Below are positions 38,031 through 49,657 of a DNA stretch of 64,000 nucleotides, piece by piece (position 1 is the first letter of the stretch; each line of letters starts with the position of its first letter). Location: positions 2,728,001 through 2,792,000 of the forward strand of contig SPDT01000001.1 of assembly GCA_008477525.1 (NCBI GenBank). Direction: 5' to 3'. The position numbers and the translations under genes were made by a program. The notes beneath the pieces were generated by a model. It was given only the letters and a program-made list of their open reading frames with translations, did no database searches and was not told the origin of the DNA. This DNA is from Hypomyces perniciosus. Its lineage: Eukaryota > Ascomycota > Sordariomycetes > Hypocreales > Hypocreaceae.

Positions 38031-40901
38031 GAAGCGATGACTGGGCAGGGTGGAAGTAAGGATGTTGAGGTTGAAGGAGTGACTCCGCTGAGCGGCGTTA
38101 AGAACATTCAGCTGGGAGAGGGAAATAGAATCAGACAGTAAAATGAAGATCAAGCGGAAGCAAGGTGGGCTTGTAAAAATAAGGAATCAAGTAATACAAT
38201 ATAAGCTTGACGGAAGTGAGTGTGGTGAGAGAAAGAAGGGATGATGCGGGAGAAAGATGAGTCTTGGGGGTCAGTTGCTAAATGAGGTGTAAGTGGGCAC
38301 CATGATGGGTCGCAAGCAAACCAGCAGCATGACTGGTAGATATTACGAAGAGGGAACCTGAGCGAATTCAATCATTACTGCTATGGACACTCCGGGGAAC
38401 GTAGGAAACACAGATATGAGAACAGCCGTCGAGCCTTGGCACAGAGTGTACGAAGAGAAGACCAGCCTTAGTCGTAGGTTGGAGGGTATCACACAGCCCT
38501 GCGGCACGCCGCTCCCAACGACAGTAGTAGTCTCGTATGATACTCGGATGCCGGGAAGCTGCTTCGGTCGTAAGAAAGGAGGGCGTGCGATGCGAATACC
38601 CGCTAGCCTGATTGAGCACGAGGAGGCAGCAGACAGGACTGACAGCACGAATGCCCATGTATGGAAGCCAGGTGGAATTCTGTGATCACCGCGGAAAAGA
38701 AATCGAGGGCGCCATGACCTGGTCGAGCTGTGCGCGATCCAGCAGAAACTCGCTTGTTTGCTACGCTTGGTGGAGAGACAAGCCGTGACCCGGGTCTAGC
38801 TTCCCGATGGCTTCAAAGTCCTTGGCTTCCTCATGGCAGCCGCGTGGAGAGCAAAGCATGTAGTAGTAGTAAGGAAAACATCCGCATTTGCACTTGCAAA
38901 TGCGGCTTTGGCCAGTTCCGATCCGCCCACTCGTTCGTAATTGTTCATATATCGCTCATGGGTTTGCTCATCAAAGCCAAAGTGCAAACGCTTCAAGTAC
39001 TCCGCCCATGTATCCAAGTGGAAACAGTCTTGGATCTCCATTCGAAAACAGGCAATGGCGGGAAACGTATGCACTCCGTAAGCCTCGAGAATGCGTGCTG
39101 GCCAATGACCTCTCGACAAACTTGTGCGATGCAGGCTGATAAGGGTGACCTGAACCCCGGCCCTACGCGGTTTTGACTGGGCGCCTCCAGGTCAAGTTCG
39201 AAGGCATTGCTTCACAAGTCAGACGAAACCCTTGCAATCAACATCCAATGATTTTGTTCAATTCGCGAGCGCATCCAGCGTATGTATGGTCCAACTTGAG
39301 ATGTGGGGATTATGCTGCGAGGGTCGATTTCCAGTTGGAAAGGCTCAAGTTTGGAGTGTGTCTTACTGCCTGATCGTTTCCGGTCTCATTCTGGAATGAC
39401 CATCTTGAAAAGAATTGATTGTTCCTGTCTAATAGTCCCAAACGCGGAACGGATGAATGGTGCACATTGCGAGCCGTTTCGTGGTAGCACAGCGCTGATT
39501 TACCATATTCCCAAAGCCTGCCGATAATTTGAGACCGTTTGCGAAAATACGAGGTCAGCCCGATAGATAGATGCGGATATTGAGGTTGCGTTTGCTGGGT
39601 CGGCCAACCGATGAGAATGACTTCATTTTGCAAATATGAGAGCAGAGCACGTTCCAGATCGGCACATTTAGCATGGATGTCCGAATGAGTCGACAACTGC
39701 CTGCATCTGACTGTTGGAGTGATGACGCTGAATAGCAAAAACTAGAAGCATACAGGAACGGGGTGCTCCACTCACCGGACGGTAAATACCCGTCATACCA
39801 CACAGGAACTTGTTCATGACGTTTTGCTAATCCAGGTACGAAGTACGAAGCAGAGACATACACGAGCCCATCAAAGTCGGCATCGCCAGTCAGGTGGCTG
39901 AAATAGCGTAGTTGAGAACCCGAAACTTGCATGTAGCAGCAAACAGATTGGCGGAGAGGCCTCTGGTTGCTGGAGAACACTTCGTATTCAGAATCGCTTG
40001 TCGCATTCACGAGAAGTTGCGGGAAGCTTGGGGGATCAGCTGAACTTCGTCCCGGCCTCTCCACATACGGTATGGCGCTGGACGCAATCAAGATGGAAAT
40101 ACGTCCGTTTGGTGTGGGATATTGCTTGTCCTTTCTCTCGAAGCCGAATGGTGGGATAAGGGCTCTATGCGTGACATGGCCGTCCTACTTCGTACGAGTA
40201 CATCAGGCCTCAATTCGAAGCTGCCATCTGTCTGCCTTATGCTTGGTCCATTCTTGGCCCATGCGGGCTGACTGCAAGGCCAGGAGAGTGCGCTGGCTCC
40301 TGACGCTATACCCAAAGATTGCTTGTGTACGAGAAGAGCCACTGGCGGTGTGACTGAGAGATTAGAAAGGACCGAGGAGAAGTGCACTGCGTTAGTTTGC
40401 ATAGCTGCTACATTGCACAGCACAGAACGGCGATGACGCAGGCTGGGGGCGAGGCGGTTGAGTCGTGATCAGTGATGACTTAGGCATGAAATGGGACGAC
40501 AAGGAGCGAGTCGCTGATGACTTTGCAATCAGTCGGATTTGGCCAATCAGTCATAAAGGCGAGAGATCATGGCGATGGCATCAAGTGGGCTGAATGAATC
40601 AAGCTGACGGAGTAATCTTTTTTAAAAAAAAACATCAGATTCATGTCAGCCCCATATTTCCTGATTTACTTATCTCCTGGCAGGGCAGGATCGTTGATCG
40701 TTCCTGAATTGTTGTTGCGGGGGAAATCCTTCCATACTTGAACCAGTTTAGCTCCCATTGGCCTTGAGCCGAACCTCGGTCCCGGATCCCGTAATGGGCT
40801 TGAGAGTCTTCGCTGCACATAAGAAGAGCAATGCGCGTCGCATTCTTGAACCCAGAACGCGGGATTGATTATTTGGCACGGTAAAGGTGTTTTTTCTCAT
40901 C
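38031..40901. other. Gap of 2.9 kb without a supported gene
   Basis: The first few hundred bases likely hold the missing 5' exon and promoter of the membrane-protein gene. From about 38.7 to 40.4 kb, short frames exist on both strands (longest 178 codons, 39555-40091 minus) but none is recognisable or splice-linked. It includes a perfect hairpin (38882-38905) and two TACGAAGTA words (39837-39845, 40186-40194). Confidence 0.5.
38882..38905. repeat. Perfect 10-bp inverted repeat with 4-nt loop
   Basis: CCGCATTTGC - ACTT - GCAAATGCGG. A stem this long and GC-balanced, with a tetraloop, could form in RNA or DNA. There is no T run after it, and no known element was recognised. Confidence 0.9.
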
Positions 40902-41957
40902 ATGTCAGACAAAGCTGAGAGACGAATCCAGGCCATTGGCCAGCAATTGAAGCCCGGATCCGATTCCCAGCTTCCACCGATTGTCAAAGTCGCTTCCGGG
41001 GCTTCCAGGCCGCGAGTCGAGGGCAAAGTCGTCATCATCACTGGTACGAACAGCCACAGCAAACAGACCTGAAATAAGATATCCTCGACTTATGCAATTC
41101 TAGGCGCCAACTCTCCCCTCGGCATTGGTCGCGCTACCGCCCATCAATTCGCCGACAACGGCGCCCGCGCCATCTACCTCTGCGATTTTGACGGCTCGCA
41201 CCTCGACGCCCACAAGAAGGAGATCAACTCCCTGTACCCAAACGTCGAGGTCCAGACCTGGCAATTCGATGCCTCCGTTGAAGCCAAAGTCAAGGCCGTC
41301 GTCGACGATGCGCTAGAGCGTTACGGCCGCCTCGATGTCTTCTTCGCCAATGCCGGCATCACCGGCAAGAACGTCGCCTTCACTGAATTCAGCGACGAGG
41401 AGTTCATGACCGTCCTCAAGGTCAACACCATGAGGTCAGTCTTCAATCTCCGCCCCTCCTTAAAGCTGCGCCACCGAAGCTAACAAAAAATCCACCACAG
41501 CGTCTTCCTTGCTGCCAAATACGCCGCCCCGGCCATGATGAAAACCTCCCCCCAAAAGACCTCCTCCAACGGCAGCATCATCGGCACCGCCTCCGTCGCC
41601 GGCATCCGCTCCAATGCCGGCTCCTCCCCCTACTCCGCCTCCAAAGCTGCCGTCATATCCCTCGCGCAGACTATCGCCTACCAGCTCGCCGGCTCGGGTG
41701 TCCGCATCAATGCTATCTGCCCAGGCCTCATCGAGACGGGCATGACGGCGCCGGTGTTCGAGGCCGCGCGCGCGCGGGGCAATGGTAGCAAGATTGGACA
41801 GGTCAACCCATTGAAGCGCGGTGGCATCCCCGATGAGATTGCTCGCGTAGCATTGTTCCTCGGCAGTGATGAGAGCAGCTACGTTAATGGACAGGCGTGG
41901 GCTGTGGATGGAGGGTTGAGTGCTGGACACCCGTATGTCCTTGGCAAGATGCACTAA
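40902..41957 (+). CDS. Short-chain dehydrogenase/reductase (classical SDR)
   Basis: Three exons close in phase to 309 residues: 40902-41043, 41104-41434 and 41501-41957. The first intron interrupts the cofactor loop, restored as [17 protein letters not shown] motif: FFANAGITG. Catalytic residues: Ser189 (GTASVAG), Tyr202 and Lys206 (YSASK). Asp-rich YLCDFDG at the end of strand 2 suggests NAD(H) preference. The tail AVDGGLSAG is typical of the 3-oxoacyl-ACP-reductase-like/alcohol SDR group. Substrate unknown. The 45 residues before the Rossmann fold are an extra N-terminal extension. Stop is 110 bp from the convergent ORC6 stop. Confidence 0.93.
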
Positions 41958-42067
41958 GTTTTTGTATACTATTCATGACAGGATAATTAGGTATGTATAA
42001 GGTAAAACTGACTGTTCCCGTTCCCGCTGCATGATCTCGTCGCTTAGATATTTGATCTCCGTGCTGC

Positions 42068-43282
42068 TCATAGGGCATCTGATCTGCCGGTCGCCTCCAA
42101 AGATGCCTGTATCTTTGCAATCCTTGCCAATGTGTTTTCCTTCCATATTTTGTACTCTGCTCTCCGAGCATCACTCAGGTAGTTGTATTTCTCCTGTAAC
42201 ATCGTATCCGCCCGCTGCCCCTGAGCTTGCAGCGCCGGGTCCATGTCATCTTCGACGTCAAGCATATCAACATCTTGCGGCCGATCTGACTGAACAACAT
42301 CCGCAATGCCCCTATACCAGTCAGCGTCCAGCCAGCCGCTCTCTGTCACTTTGGCCACCGCAGCATCGAAGTCTTTCGTCGTAATATCAGTCCACTCCTC
42401 CCACAGAGTGTCATCATCCAAACCCTTGATTGTTACTGCATTGCGCGCTTGTTCCAACTGTCCCAGAATCTCTTTCCGAGTGGGCACATAGACCTCGCGC
42501 TGAACTGCCTGCTCTGGCGTGATATCCTGAACGCGCACGGCTACGAAGAAAATAAGAGCGGCACACAAAGCCGTTGCGTTCTTATTTGTCCACTCGTGAT
42601 CAGTTCTTCGGCCTCCGGGGATAAGCATCACCTCCATGCCTGCTAGTATCGAAGGGGCAAGCTTCCCATATGTAGATCCTACACACAGATGCCGTATGAC
42701 GGGTTGTACCCATGGATAGAGGCCCGACTCCCTAACGCCGACATGGCCCTGTCCGTTTGATTTTTTTGGAGTCGATGCGCTCTCATTAGGCTTTCTGCGG
42801 AACTGCGCGAGAGAGCTCTCCCTGCTTGGTGTTGGCCTAGATGGGAGAGGTCGTGTCTGCGATGCTGGAGAGCTCCCAATCTCAATGTCGCGCAACTTTG
42901 AGCTTGGTGTCCGTACTCGGCGTGCACTGGCTGAAGAATTGGGAAGAATGTTATCCAAATGGGTGTATAGGCGCTTGTAGACTCGGGGAGGAATCGGAGG
43001 TCGTGGCTCTATCGGAGGGAGGTCAAGGGTGATTTTGAGTCTGTGGGATCTTGTCAGTCCATGTCCAATGACCGTGGTCGATGGGGGACAAGAGGTTTAC
43101 CTATCGCAAGCAATATGTGCGCAGGCATAGGGACGAGCAACCTCTTCCTCGGCTTTGAGCGTGCTGGCAAGGTGTCGAGATTGGGCAAGGAGAGAGCTGG
43201 CTAGTTCAACCAGAGAAGATGGTAGGTCGGAGCCATAAGTAGGCATCAACGACACCAAAGCTAGCTCAATCTGCTTGCTCAT
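42068..43282 (-). CDS. ORC6: Origin recognition complex subunit 6
   Basis: Two exons close in phase to 384 residues: 43101-43282 and 42068-43040. The N-terminus is a cyclin-box-like helical domain (IELALVSLMP ... YACAHIACDRLKITL). A Ser/Pro-rich linker follows with SPxR/TPSS-like sites (about 100-165), a plausible CDK-phosphorylated region. The C-terminal helical part has GLYPWVQPVIRHLC and an ending with KIWKENTLARIAKIQASLE. The whole pattern matches ascomycete Orc6, part of the six-subunit complex marking replication origins. Divergent from the EF-hand gene over about 630 bp, convergent with the SDR. Confidence 0.93.
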
Positions 43283-43912
43283 TGTGATTGCCCTTGTTTT
43301 TATCGAGGTGCGATTCGAAAAGGTCGTACTCCGGAGTCGCGGTACGATGCGCGTACAGTGGGGGAAACCTATGGAGTAGAAAACACGAGATCACGGGATG
43401 GCAATCAATCAGACTCGAACCGGGGTTTCAAACATCCGATTCGAATGGAGGGTTCCGGTTTCGTGGCTGAAGTATTATTATATTATCACGAAATCATTAC
43501 CGTCGATCGAATAGATGTCGCATGGATCATTGATTCTGAGTGATCAATTCTTATAAGTGCACGCGAGGATCTTCGAAGATAGGTAGTATCGGTGCTACTT
43601 CGTAGACACCTGAGAGTCCGAATTTGGTAACAAGCTCACGAGCTGCCCTGTCCCTGCAGGCGCGTGCAGCCAAACCCACAGGGCTCCCCGCCCCCTAAAC
43701 TCCAATCCCTAAGCTTCCTCTAATAGAAAGTCAATTAATGGCGGTCATCAACCTTTCATCTATTTGATACATCCCCATTGCCACCGACAAATCTCAGCGC
43801 TCCTGACATCTTCCTTAACACATTTTTAGCTCTCACCACCAAGCAAAGTGCGACTGCTTGACTTCTTGACTTCTTGACTTCTTGGATAATCCAGCTCCCG
43901 CTGTCTTACACG
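43283..43912. promoter_or_regulatory. Divergent promoter region, ORC6 / EF-hand gene
   Basis: 630 bp between two divergent start codons. It holds one TACTTCGTA (43596-43604), a threefold CTTGACTT repeat just before the EF-hand start (about 43856-43882), and no further gene. Confidence 0.55.
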
Positions 43913-44588
43913 ATGCGCACAATCCTTCTCGGCGCTGCCCTCGCAGGCCTCGTTATCGCTCATGGCGATCACGCAAAATCCCAGAAGCCCATTGTCGACG
44001 CGAATGCCAACTGGATGACGAAACACATGGCCGGTACGTCTCTGACACCTCTTGTGTACCTCTCTCAAAGGTCTAAGACAAACGTCTAACTATTCTTTTC
44101 CAGAGGAGCACCACGCGGAAGGCTGGACCGAAGACTCGTTCTTCATGCTACACGATTACGACAGCAACGGCTTCTGGGGAGGCGAAGAAATCATGCGCAC
44201 CTACGGTCTGATGGATGAGTCCAACAAGCACGTTACCCAGGAACGCAAGTACGAAATCTTGCGCCAGGTCCTCAACTTGATGGACACCAATAGGGACGCC
44301 CAGGTCAGCCGCCACGAATGGGCCGAGTTTATAGCTCAGGGGAAGACATTGCCGGACATGGGCACTGGGCCGGGCCATCATGGTGACGACGAGTATGAGT
44401 ATGAGATTCATCACTGGGAGAAGTTCCACGACGAGAACACTAAGCTGGAGGACTTGACGCATCCGGAGGACCTGGAGCACTTCCGGAAACACGAGCAGAT
44501 GGAGGATGAGCAGGCTAAACTAGACAAATTGGATAAGATGCCCATCGTTCTGGAAAACGTCCCGAAAAAGTTCTTGCGACCCAGCTAG
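43913..44588 (+). CDS. Secretory-pathway EF-hand protein, SSP120/nucleobindin-like
   Basis: Two exons close in phase to 201 residues: 43913-44033 and 44104-44588. An N-terminal signal peptide (MRTILLGAALAGLVIAHG) is followed by two EF-hands: DYDSNGFWGGEE (about 60-71) and DTNRDAQVSRHE (about 104-115). Then comes an acidic, His-rich region ending in a Lys-rich C-terminus without a KDEL-type signal. This is the layout of yeast Ssp120 and of nucleobindin-like proteins in the early secretory pathway, where Ssp120 is reported with the cargo receptors Emp46/47. Calcium binding is inferred; the second loop lacks the usual Gly at position 6. Stops of this gene and TYW2 lie only about 55 bp apart, so their 3'UTRs must overlap. 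Confidence 0.9.
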
Positions 44589-44642
44589 TGGGAAGCCACA
44601 TGAGGGATGAGAAATGATGACGATATGCGCGGGTTCATTCAT

Positions 44643-45824
44643 TCATGTAATATTAGACCTTATTAGATGTACATCGAAGACGCAGTGCCATACGCCTGGC
44701 GCGTAAGTCTTGACCTGCTCGATATGCTCAACGCTCGGTGTCCGCTCGCTTTCTCCTGCGGAAGACCAGCTCTCAAAGATGCCCTGGATTGACTGTCGCC
44801 GAGACTCCATGTCGTTCACACCGACGTTCTCGTGCAAGTGGAGCCAAGCCTCTGGACTGAGATGCGTCATCTTCCACGCATGTTTCCATGTGGGCTCGCT
44901 AGTAGGCAAGAAGCCACAGTTGACATGCCTGATATCGTGGGCAAGTCCCATCTCCTGCATCTCCTCGATTCGTCTGCAAGCCTCCTCGTTGCTCTCCAGA
45001 AACACCATGATCTGCTCCCCTCCAGCCATGAGCTCGCTTAACGGCAAGGCCAGATCCTCTCCTTGAATCACCCTGACACTCCACCGGTTGGCCTTGGCAC
45101 CCCGGCGCAGACCCTCCACACTCCAGGGGTTAATCTCCCAGCACAAGACTCTCATGCCCAAGGACGCGTAGGAGAAGGTAAAGTAGCCAATGCCTGCGTA
45201 CAAGTCGACAGCCCAGCACTCTTGTCCTCGCTCGGGACCTTTGAAACCCAGCACCCTGGCCTTTTCTTTGACGTTGCCGCGGCTGAACATGGTCCAGCGC
45301 GGCGCCCAGGTCTGATGTATACCATTTTGTTTTGTCCCTACCCATAGCGCCTTGTCGAAGTCGCTCGCTGCGGGCTGCTCACTGTCTATATCCGAAGGAC
45401 CGAAGTCACCAAATAGAATGCGTAACCCGCTGGGACTGCGCCGGATATTCTCAGCATCTTCCCCTTCCTTTTGTAGTGGTATGCCCTCATTGATTGCGAG
45501 GTGCGTCACGGTGCCTCTCCCATCCTTCGAAAGCTCCTTCAAGATCGAGGACCATAATGAGGAGCATGCCTCTTCCTCACAGCTCAGCAGAGTAGATCTC
45601 CAAGATTCGCTAGTGAAACTGCCAGCTGGGAGGAGAGCCAAGGGCTCGTAGATGGTAAAGCGCTTGGGCGCTGTATTCAAAAGACTCTCATGCCATGACG
45701 TTTCGCCAGCAGGTTCTCTGTGTGGAAGCGTTGCGAGCCAGCTTTGGATGGCGGCTTGGATGGGGTTAATCTGGCGGGGAGAGGATTTGAGCTTTTTTTG
45801 TGAAGCTTTGATTTGAGTGGCCAT
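44643..45824 (-). CDS. TYW2: tRNA wybutosine-synthesizing protein 2 (acp transferase)
   Basis: Intronless frame of 393 residues. A Trm5-like Rossmann methyltransferase core carries the SAM-binding motif VDLYAGIGYFTFSYA (about 205-219) and the acidic motif CWEINPWSVEGLRRGAKAN. The following SNEEACRR and HVNCGFLPTSEPTW segments match Trm12/Tyw2, which transfers the alpha-amino-alpha-carboxypropyl group of SAM to yW-86 in tRNA-Phe. A LWVGTKQNGIHQTWAPRWTMFSRGN segment (in two parts) is the N-terminal Trm5-type conserved block. Convergent with the EF-hand gene. Confidence 0.92.
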   Translation of the reverse strand: MATQIKASQKKLKSSPRQINPIQAAIQSWLATLPHREPAGETSWHESLLNTAPKRFTIYEPLALLPAGSFTSESWRSTLLSCEEEACSSLWSSILKELSKDGRGTVTHLAINEGIPLQKEGEDAENIRRSPSGLRILFGDFGPSDIDSEQPAASDFDKALWVGTKQNGIHQTWAPRWTMFSRGNVKEKARVLGFKGPERGQECWAVDLYAGIGYFTFSYASLGMRVLCWEINPWSVEGLRRGAKANRWSVRVIQGEDLALPLSELMAGGEQIMVFLESNEEACRRIEEMQEMGLAHDIRHVNCGFLPTSEPTWKHAWKMTHLSPEAWLHLHENVGVNDMESRRQSIQGIFESWSSAGESERTPSVEHIEQVKTYAPGVWHCVFDVHLIRSNIT

Positions 45825-46624
45825 TTGAACCGGACATGGAAAGCTTACAACGGTCGTTTAGTTTGAAACTGCCTTATTCATCAGATTCTCGTTGTTGCTT
45901 GAAGATATTGTATTTGTGAAGGTAATACTAGATAGATATGTGGGTGATAGGAAAATATCACGTTGACTAGATTTTGCAGGGTACAGGGTTGGTCCCGTAG
46001 TGGAATGGAGGCAGACAGGCCATCAGTATAAACATGATAAAAGATGTGATGTTATTCAACCCAATACTAGAGGATTGTTATTAGTACCTAGTTGTTTCAG
46101 TCATAATTTTACTTACTAGTCCTTGATTTGATCATAGAAGCCAATGGGAAATTCCTCATAATTGGATTGGCGGTTTGCCAGGTTGGTGGGCAGTAACTTT
46201 TCTCTATTTGTCAGTGATCTCTTTAAAACAACTAATAAAACCCGTCTTCTCATTAATTCGGCACAAATACAGAGTTCTATTTTATCTGTTATGGCAGTAG
46301 TGTTCCTTTGTTTTGCGTTGACTCTCGAATCTCGAGTCGAGTTTACGAGTCAACCTCCGAATCAGGTGCTTAAGCAACCGAATCGGCACCAGGGGCGAGC
46401 AGGATCTGAAAACAAATGTGAATAAATGTAAGGATTATATCTACAAGAGTTTCTATACCAGAAACTGACAAGTAGCCTCTGTCAAGTGAATCCTCTCGCT
46501 ACACCGCATCTCATCACGTGTTGCGCACCTTAAATCAGTGAACCACGCAACACACATCATCTCTCCTCCTCCGCTACACATTTCTCCCAAGCAAAAACCA
46601 TCCTCCAAACACCAATCCAACACC
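45825..46624. promoter_or_regulatory. Divergent promoter region, TYW2 / 2EXR gene
   Basis: 800 bp between two divergent starts. A TTGACTC...GAGTCAA inverted word pair is at about 46318-46353. No gene supported. Confidence 0.5.
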
Positions 46625-47581
46625 ATGGAATCAAAAGAGTCATCAGATGTCGATGTTACCAAACTCTCTAGCTTCCACCTTTTCCCCCGTCTTGCCCCAG
46701 AACTCCGCGAACTCATCTGGGAGTTCTCCCTCCTCAACTTCAGAGACCCTCCCGCGCTCTGGTTCTTTAGAAACGCGGATGATCGAAGTACCAAAGATGG
46801 TCCAATCACAGAAACCAACCTCATCCCCTTTCAAGACAGCATCCCGATGCCTATGCCCCTCATCAGCTTCGTCAACCGTGAAGCCCGTGCCGTCATTACA
46901 AAATGGGCCGATGAGCAAGACTACCATCTACACTTCCGGGAAGAATCCCAGAGTCACATACTTATCCGGGATTACGAGCCTGATCACGACATTCTGTACC
47001 TTCCAACAAGCAAAGTCGACGATTTTTTTGAAACCCACTGGTACACTACATACGTCTCCCATGACGGAGCACTAACATACCAATCCCTGAGAGAGAAGGC
47101 GATTGCTATACCTGAGGCGATGGTTTATACTGAAAGTTATTTCATAAGAGTTGGAATTATATTGGACCGCGCTAAGATAGGGACGTTGACTATCTACGTG
47201 GTTCTCGACGCGCCACCAGACCAAGAGCCATGGGAAGGAGAATCGGCTGTACCATGTCGATGGGAGCTTCGGCCCGTGCAGGGCAAGGACAACAAAGAGA
47301 GGAAATTCGACTGGGATTGGGAGATGGGCCCCGCTAACAGCTTCTATCGCCACGACAACACATATTTTGGCACGGAGGATTTCCATTGCCGTATGGAAAG
47401 GATCAAGAGGACGTTGCTGCACGCCCTTGATGTCAACGACTACGAACCAGAACTCGAGCCGTGGATATATGATGAGGAAACCAAGGCATACCATGTTAGA
47501 TTGACCTGTTGGACGTACGAGTACGGCACGATAAACGTTCTGCTCAAGCCTGTTATAGCCATCAAATGTGGGATAGTATGA
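46625..47581 (+). CDS. 2EXR-domain protein
   Basis: Intronless 318-residue frame; the ATG at 46625 in a CACCATGG context was chosen over an upstream in-frame start. The N-terminal FHLFPRLAPELRELIWEFSL (residues about 16-35) is the 2EXR/F-box-like signature of a family greatly expanded in plant- and insect-associated ascomycetes. The SFVNREARAV segment follows, as usual in this family. The remainder is beta-rich and acidic. No molecular function is established; F-box-like adaptor roles are often guessed but not shown. Confidence 0.85.
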   Translation: MESKESSDVDVTKLSSFHLFPRLAPELRELIWEFSLLNFRDPPALWFFRNADDRSTKDGPITETNLIPFQDSIPMPMPLISFVNREARAVITKWADEQDYHLHFREESQSHILIRDYEPDHDILYLPTSKVDDFFETHWYTTYVSHDGALTYQSLREKAIAIPEAMVYTESYFIRVGIILDRAKIGTLTIYVVLDAPPDQEPWEGESAVPCRWELRPVQGKDNKERKFDWDWEMGPANSFYRHDNTYFGTEDFHCRMERIKRTLLHALDVNDYEPELEPWIYDEETKAYHVRLTCWTYEYGTINVLLKPVIAIKCGIV

Positions 47582-47761
47582 TTCTCATCTAGAGGTTACT
47601 TCCACACTCTCCGGAGGAAATGGACAGACTTTTTGTTTTCATCATTTATCTACCTCTTGCTCAATCTTGGAGATAAATCACACTGCAGAAAAATAAGATA
47701 TACTTACCTCCCCCCCAATGACTTCACATGATGGCGCATCATCGATCATTTGCCTTCGATC

Positions 47762-49490
47762 CTATCCCACGCGGTAATCGGTGAGTTGAGGCAACATGTA
47801 CCCTTGCATCTTGGACCATGCTTCAAAATCCCTCGCATCCAAGTATGGTTGCGCTTCTGCATCCTCAACCGACAAAACTGAGGATTCCACTGCATAGAGA
47901 GTATCCGACACTCGTGACGTTGCTGAAAAGTCTGCGCACAGAGACTCCTCACCAGGAGCAAGGTGGAAGTTCTCACTGGGGAGTTCGACATCTTCCCACT
48001 GTATCCCGTCAAATATGTTGTCGGGGTCGAAGTCATCTGGGATGCCCTCATCAGACGTAGGGCTATCCTGGTTCTCATCCCCTTCTGTGGAGGTAGCCCC
48101 GGGAGGCGGTGGTATGGATTTGAAGATCCGATAGAGTATTCCCGGTATACCTTTTATGGCCGCTTGGACGTTATTACGGATCCTGTCCTCAGCCCCAATC
48201 AAGGCTTTGTCCACTTCTTCTTCCACTTGATTGCGGATCAATGGGGGGAGTTCCTGGCGTAGGTAATCGCAGTATTGTTGGTAGCTACCATAGCCAGAGG
48301 CGCGCGCATCGCTAGAGTCGGATACTCCATGGTCTAAGGGAAAATTTTATTGTTAGGCCAATGATGATGTTAGTCTAAGGCGACTTTGGTGCTTACACGG
48401 CGAAGGAATGTCTGGCGAGCTTGGCTCGACGTTGAACAAGATACAATACCACCCGATCCATTTTTCGTGCCCAGGCTTCCTAGATCGCTTCAATAATTTC
48501 TGCCATTGTTCTTGGTCGAACCCTTCTGCATAATTTCGATCCGTTGTCTTTTCCCTGACGGGGCACGGTTTAGCGGCTCGCTGGTGTTTCTTCAGCTCGT
48601 CCTCCTCCCTGAACAACTCGCAGCAACGGTTGCACTGGTATTGTGGAAGACGATGGCAGCGACCGAGGTGTTCCCTTTGTGAGAAACCGGATTAGATCAC
48701 CAGCTCGGAGAACTGCGAGGAAACACTTACTTGACGCGGTGCACGTCTTTCCATCCCGGGCCACAGCATGTCCGACAATTCTTGAATCGTTCTGGATCAA
48801 ATTTGTAGTATGGACAGGCATACTTAACGTACCCATCGTCGCTGGCAGTTCTTGCGCGCTTACTGTTTCGATCCCCGTTGTTTTCCTTTTCATCCTCCCC
48901 GGCGTCTTCCTGATCGTCTCGCTGGAGCTGCCTCTTCCTTGTTGCATTAGACGTTTGCAAAGAATGAGCCATCGTCAAGCCGCTAGAGCTTTGCGATCGG
49001 GAAGATTTCCCATCACCATCGAACGCTTCCTCAAATGATGTGAGCTTTTTATCAAGGCATTCCAGGATGGTAGCCATCAAACTGTCTACAATTTCCTTTT
49101 TGCGTCGACGTAAGTGTTGACTAACTTGCTGCTCAAGATATTCCGACGAAGAAACCGTTGGCTTTTTGCTACCGCCACCTGTATGAGCACGCGGTGTTTC
49201 TTGAATCGGGGATCCAATCACTTTGGAAACCACGTCACACTTATCCTCGCCTTCGCAGCGGCGTGTTGGGATAAAATTGGGTTTGCTTTGTGTTGTCAGT
49301 AAAGTTATATTTGCAATGAAGACTTCTTGATGGCACAAAAAAGCGCAACACCGACTTACCCGGGGGTTGAAGATATCCCACGCTCCCCTCCAATATCCTC
49401 CACGTCGTGGGACGTAGCGCACCTCTTGGAAACAATGTCAGTGGACTTCTGTCGACGAGCGGTTAGCCCAATTCGCTGTGTCCAGGTCAT
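47762..49490 (-). CDS. Fungal C2H2-type zinc-finger protein with conserved Cys-rich core
   Basis: Four exons close in phase to 503 residues: 49360-49490, 48731-49285, 48399-48674 and 47762-48311. The start at 49490 is the first ATG in phase with the GTAAGT donor at 49359. A basic, Ser-rich N-terminal half precedes the core: YACPYYKFDPERFKNCRTC, GPGWKDVHRVKEHLGRCH, then CNRCCELFREEDELKKH and CPVREK. This is a lineage-expanded fungal family with paired C2H2-like modules, often annotated beside NLR/NACHT-type genes. After the core come the RSRKPGHEKWIGWYCILF block and an acidic C-terminus. Nuclear action is inferred. No NLR gene is visible in the window. Confidence 0.8.
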
Positions 49491-49657
49491 ACCAGTCAAA
49501 CCGAGTTTTGTGCAAGCGTACGTCTGCCAAAGGTTGCCCCGAGGAGTTATTCGATGGTTGCTCGTTTGGTTTGGGGTCCTGATCTTTCCCAGCCATAGGC
49601 ATATCCGTTTGGCCTTTGCCCAGGCGGTTCGTCCGATGGCTGTCGTGTTGGAAGCAG

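Noticed and set aside
39555..40091. 178-codon minus-strand frame between the membrane protein and the SDR
   Set aside because: Random-looking composition, no domain, overlapping frames on both strands.
43400..43430. TTCGA-containing possible T arm on the minus strand
   Set aside because: Flanking stem bases do not pair and no acceptor or anticodon stem can be built.
46318..46353. TTGACTC...GAGTCAA inverted repeat as a functional hairpin
   Set aside because: Only 7 bp pair and the loop is over 20 nt; not better than chance in a promoter.
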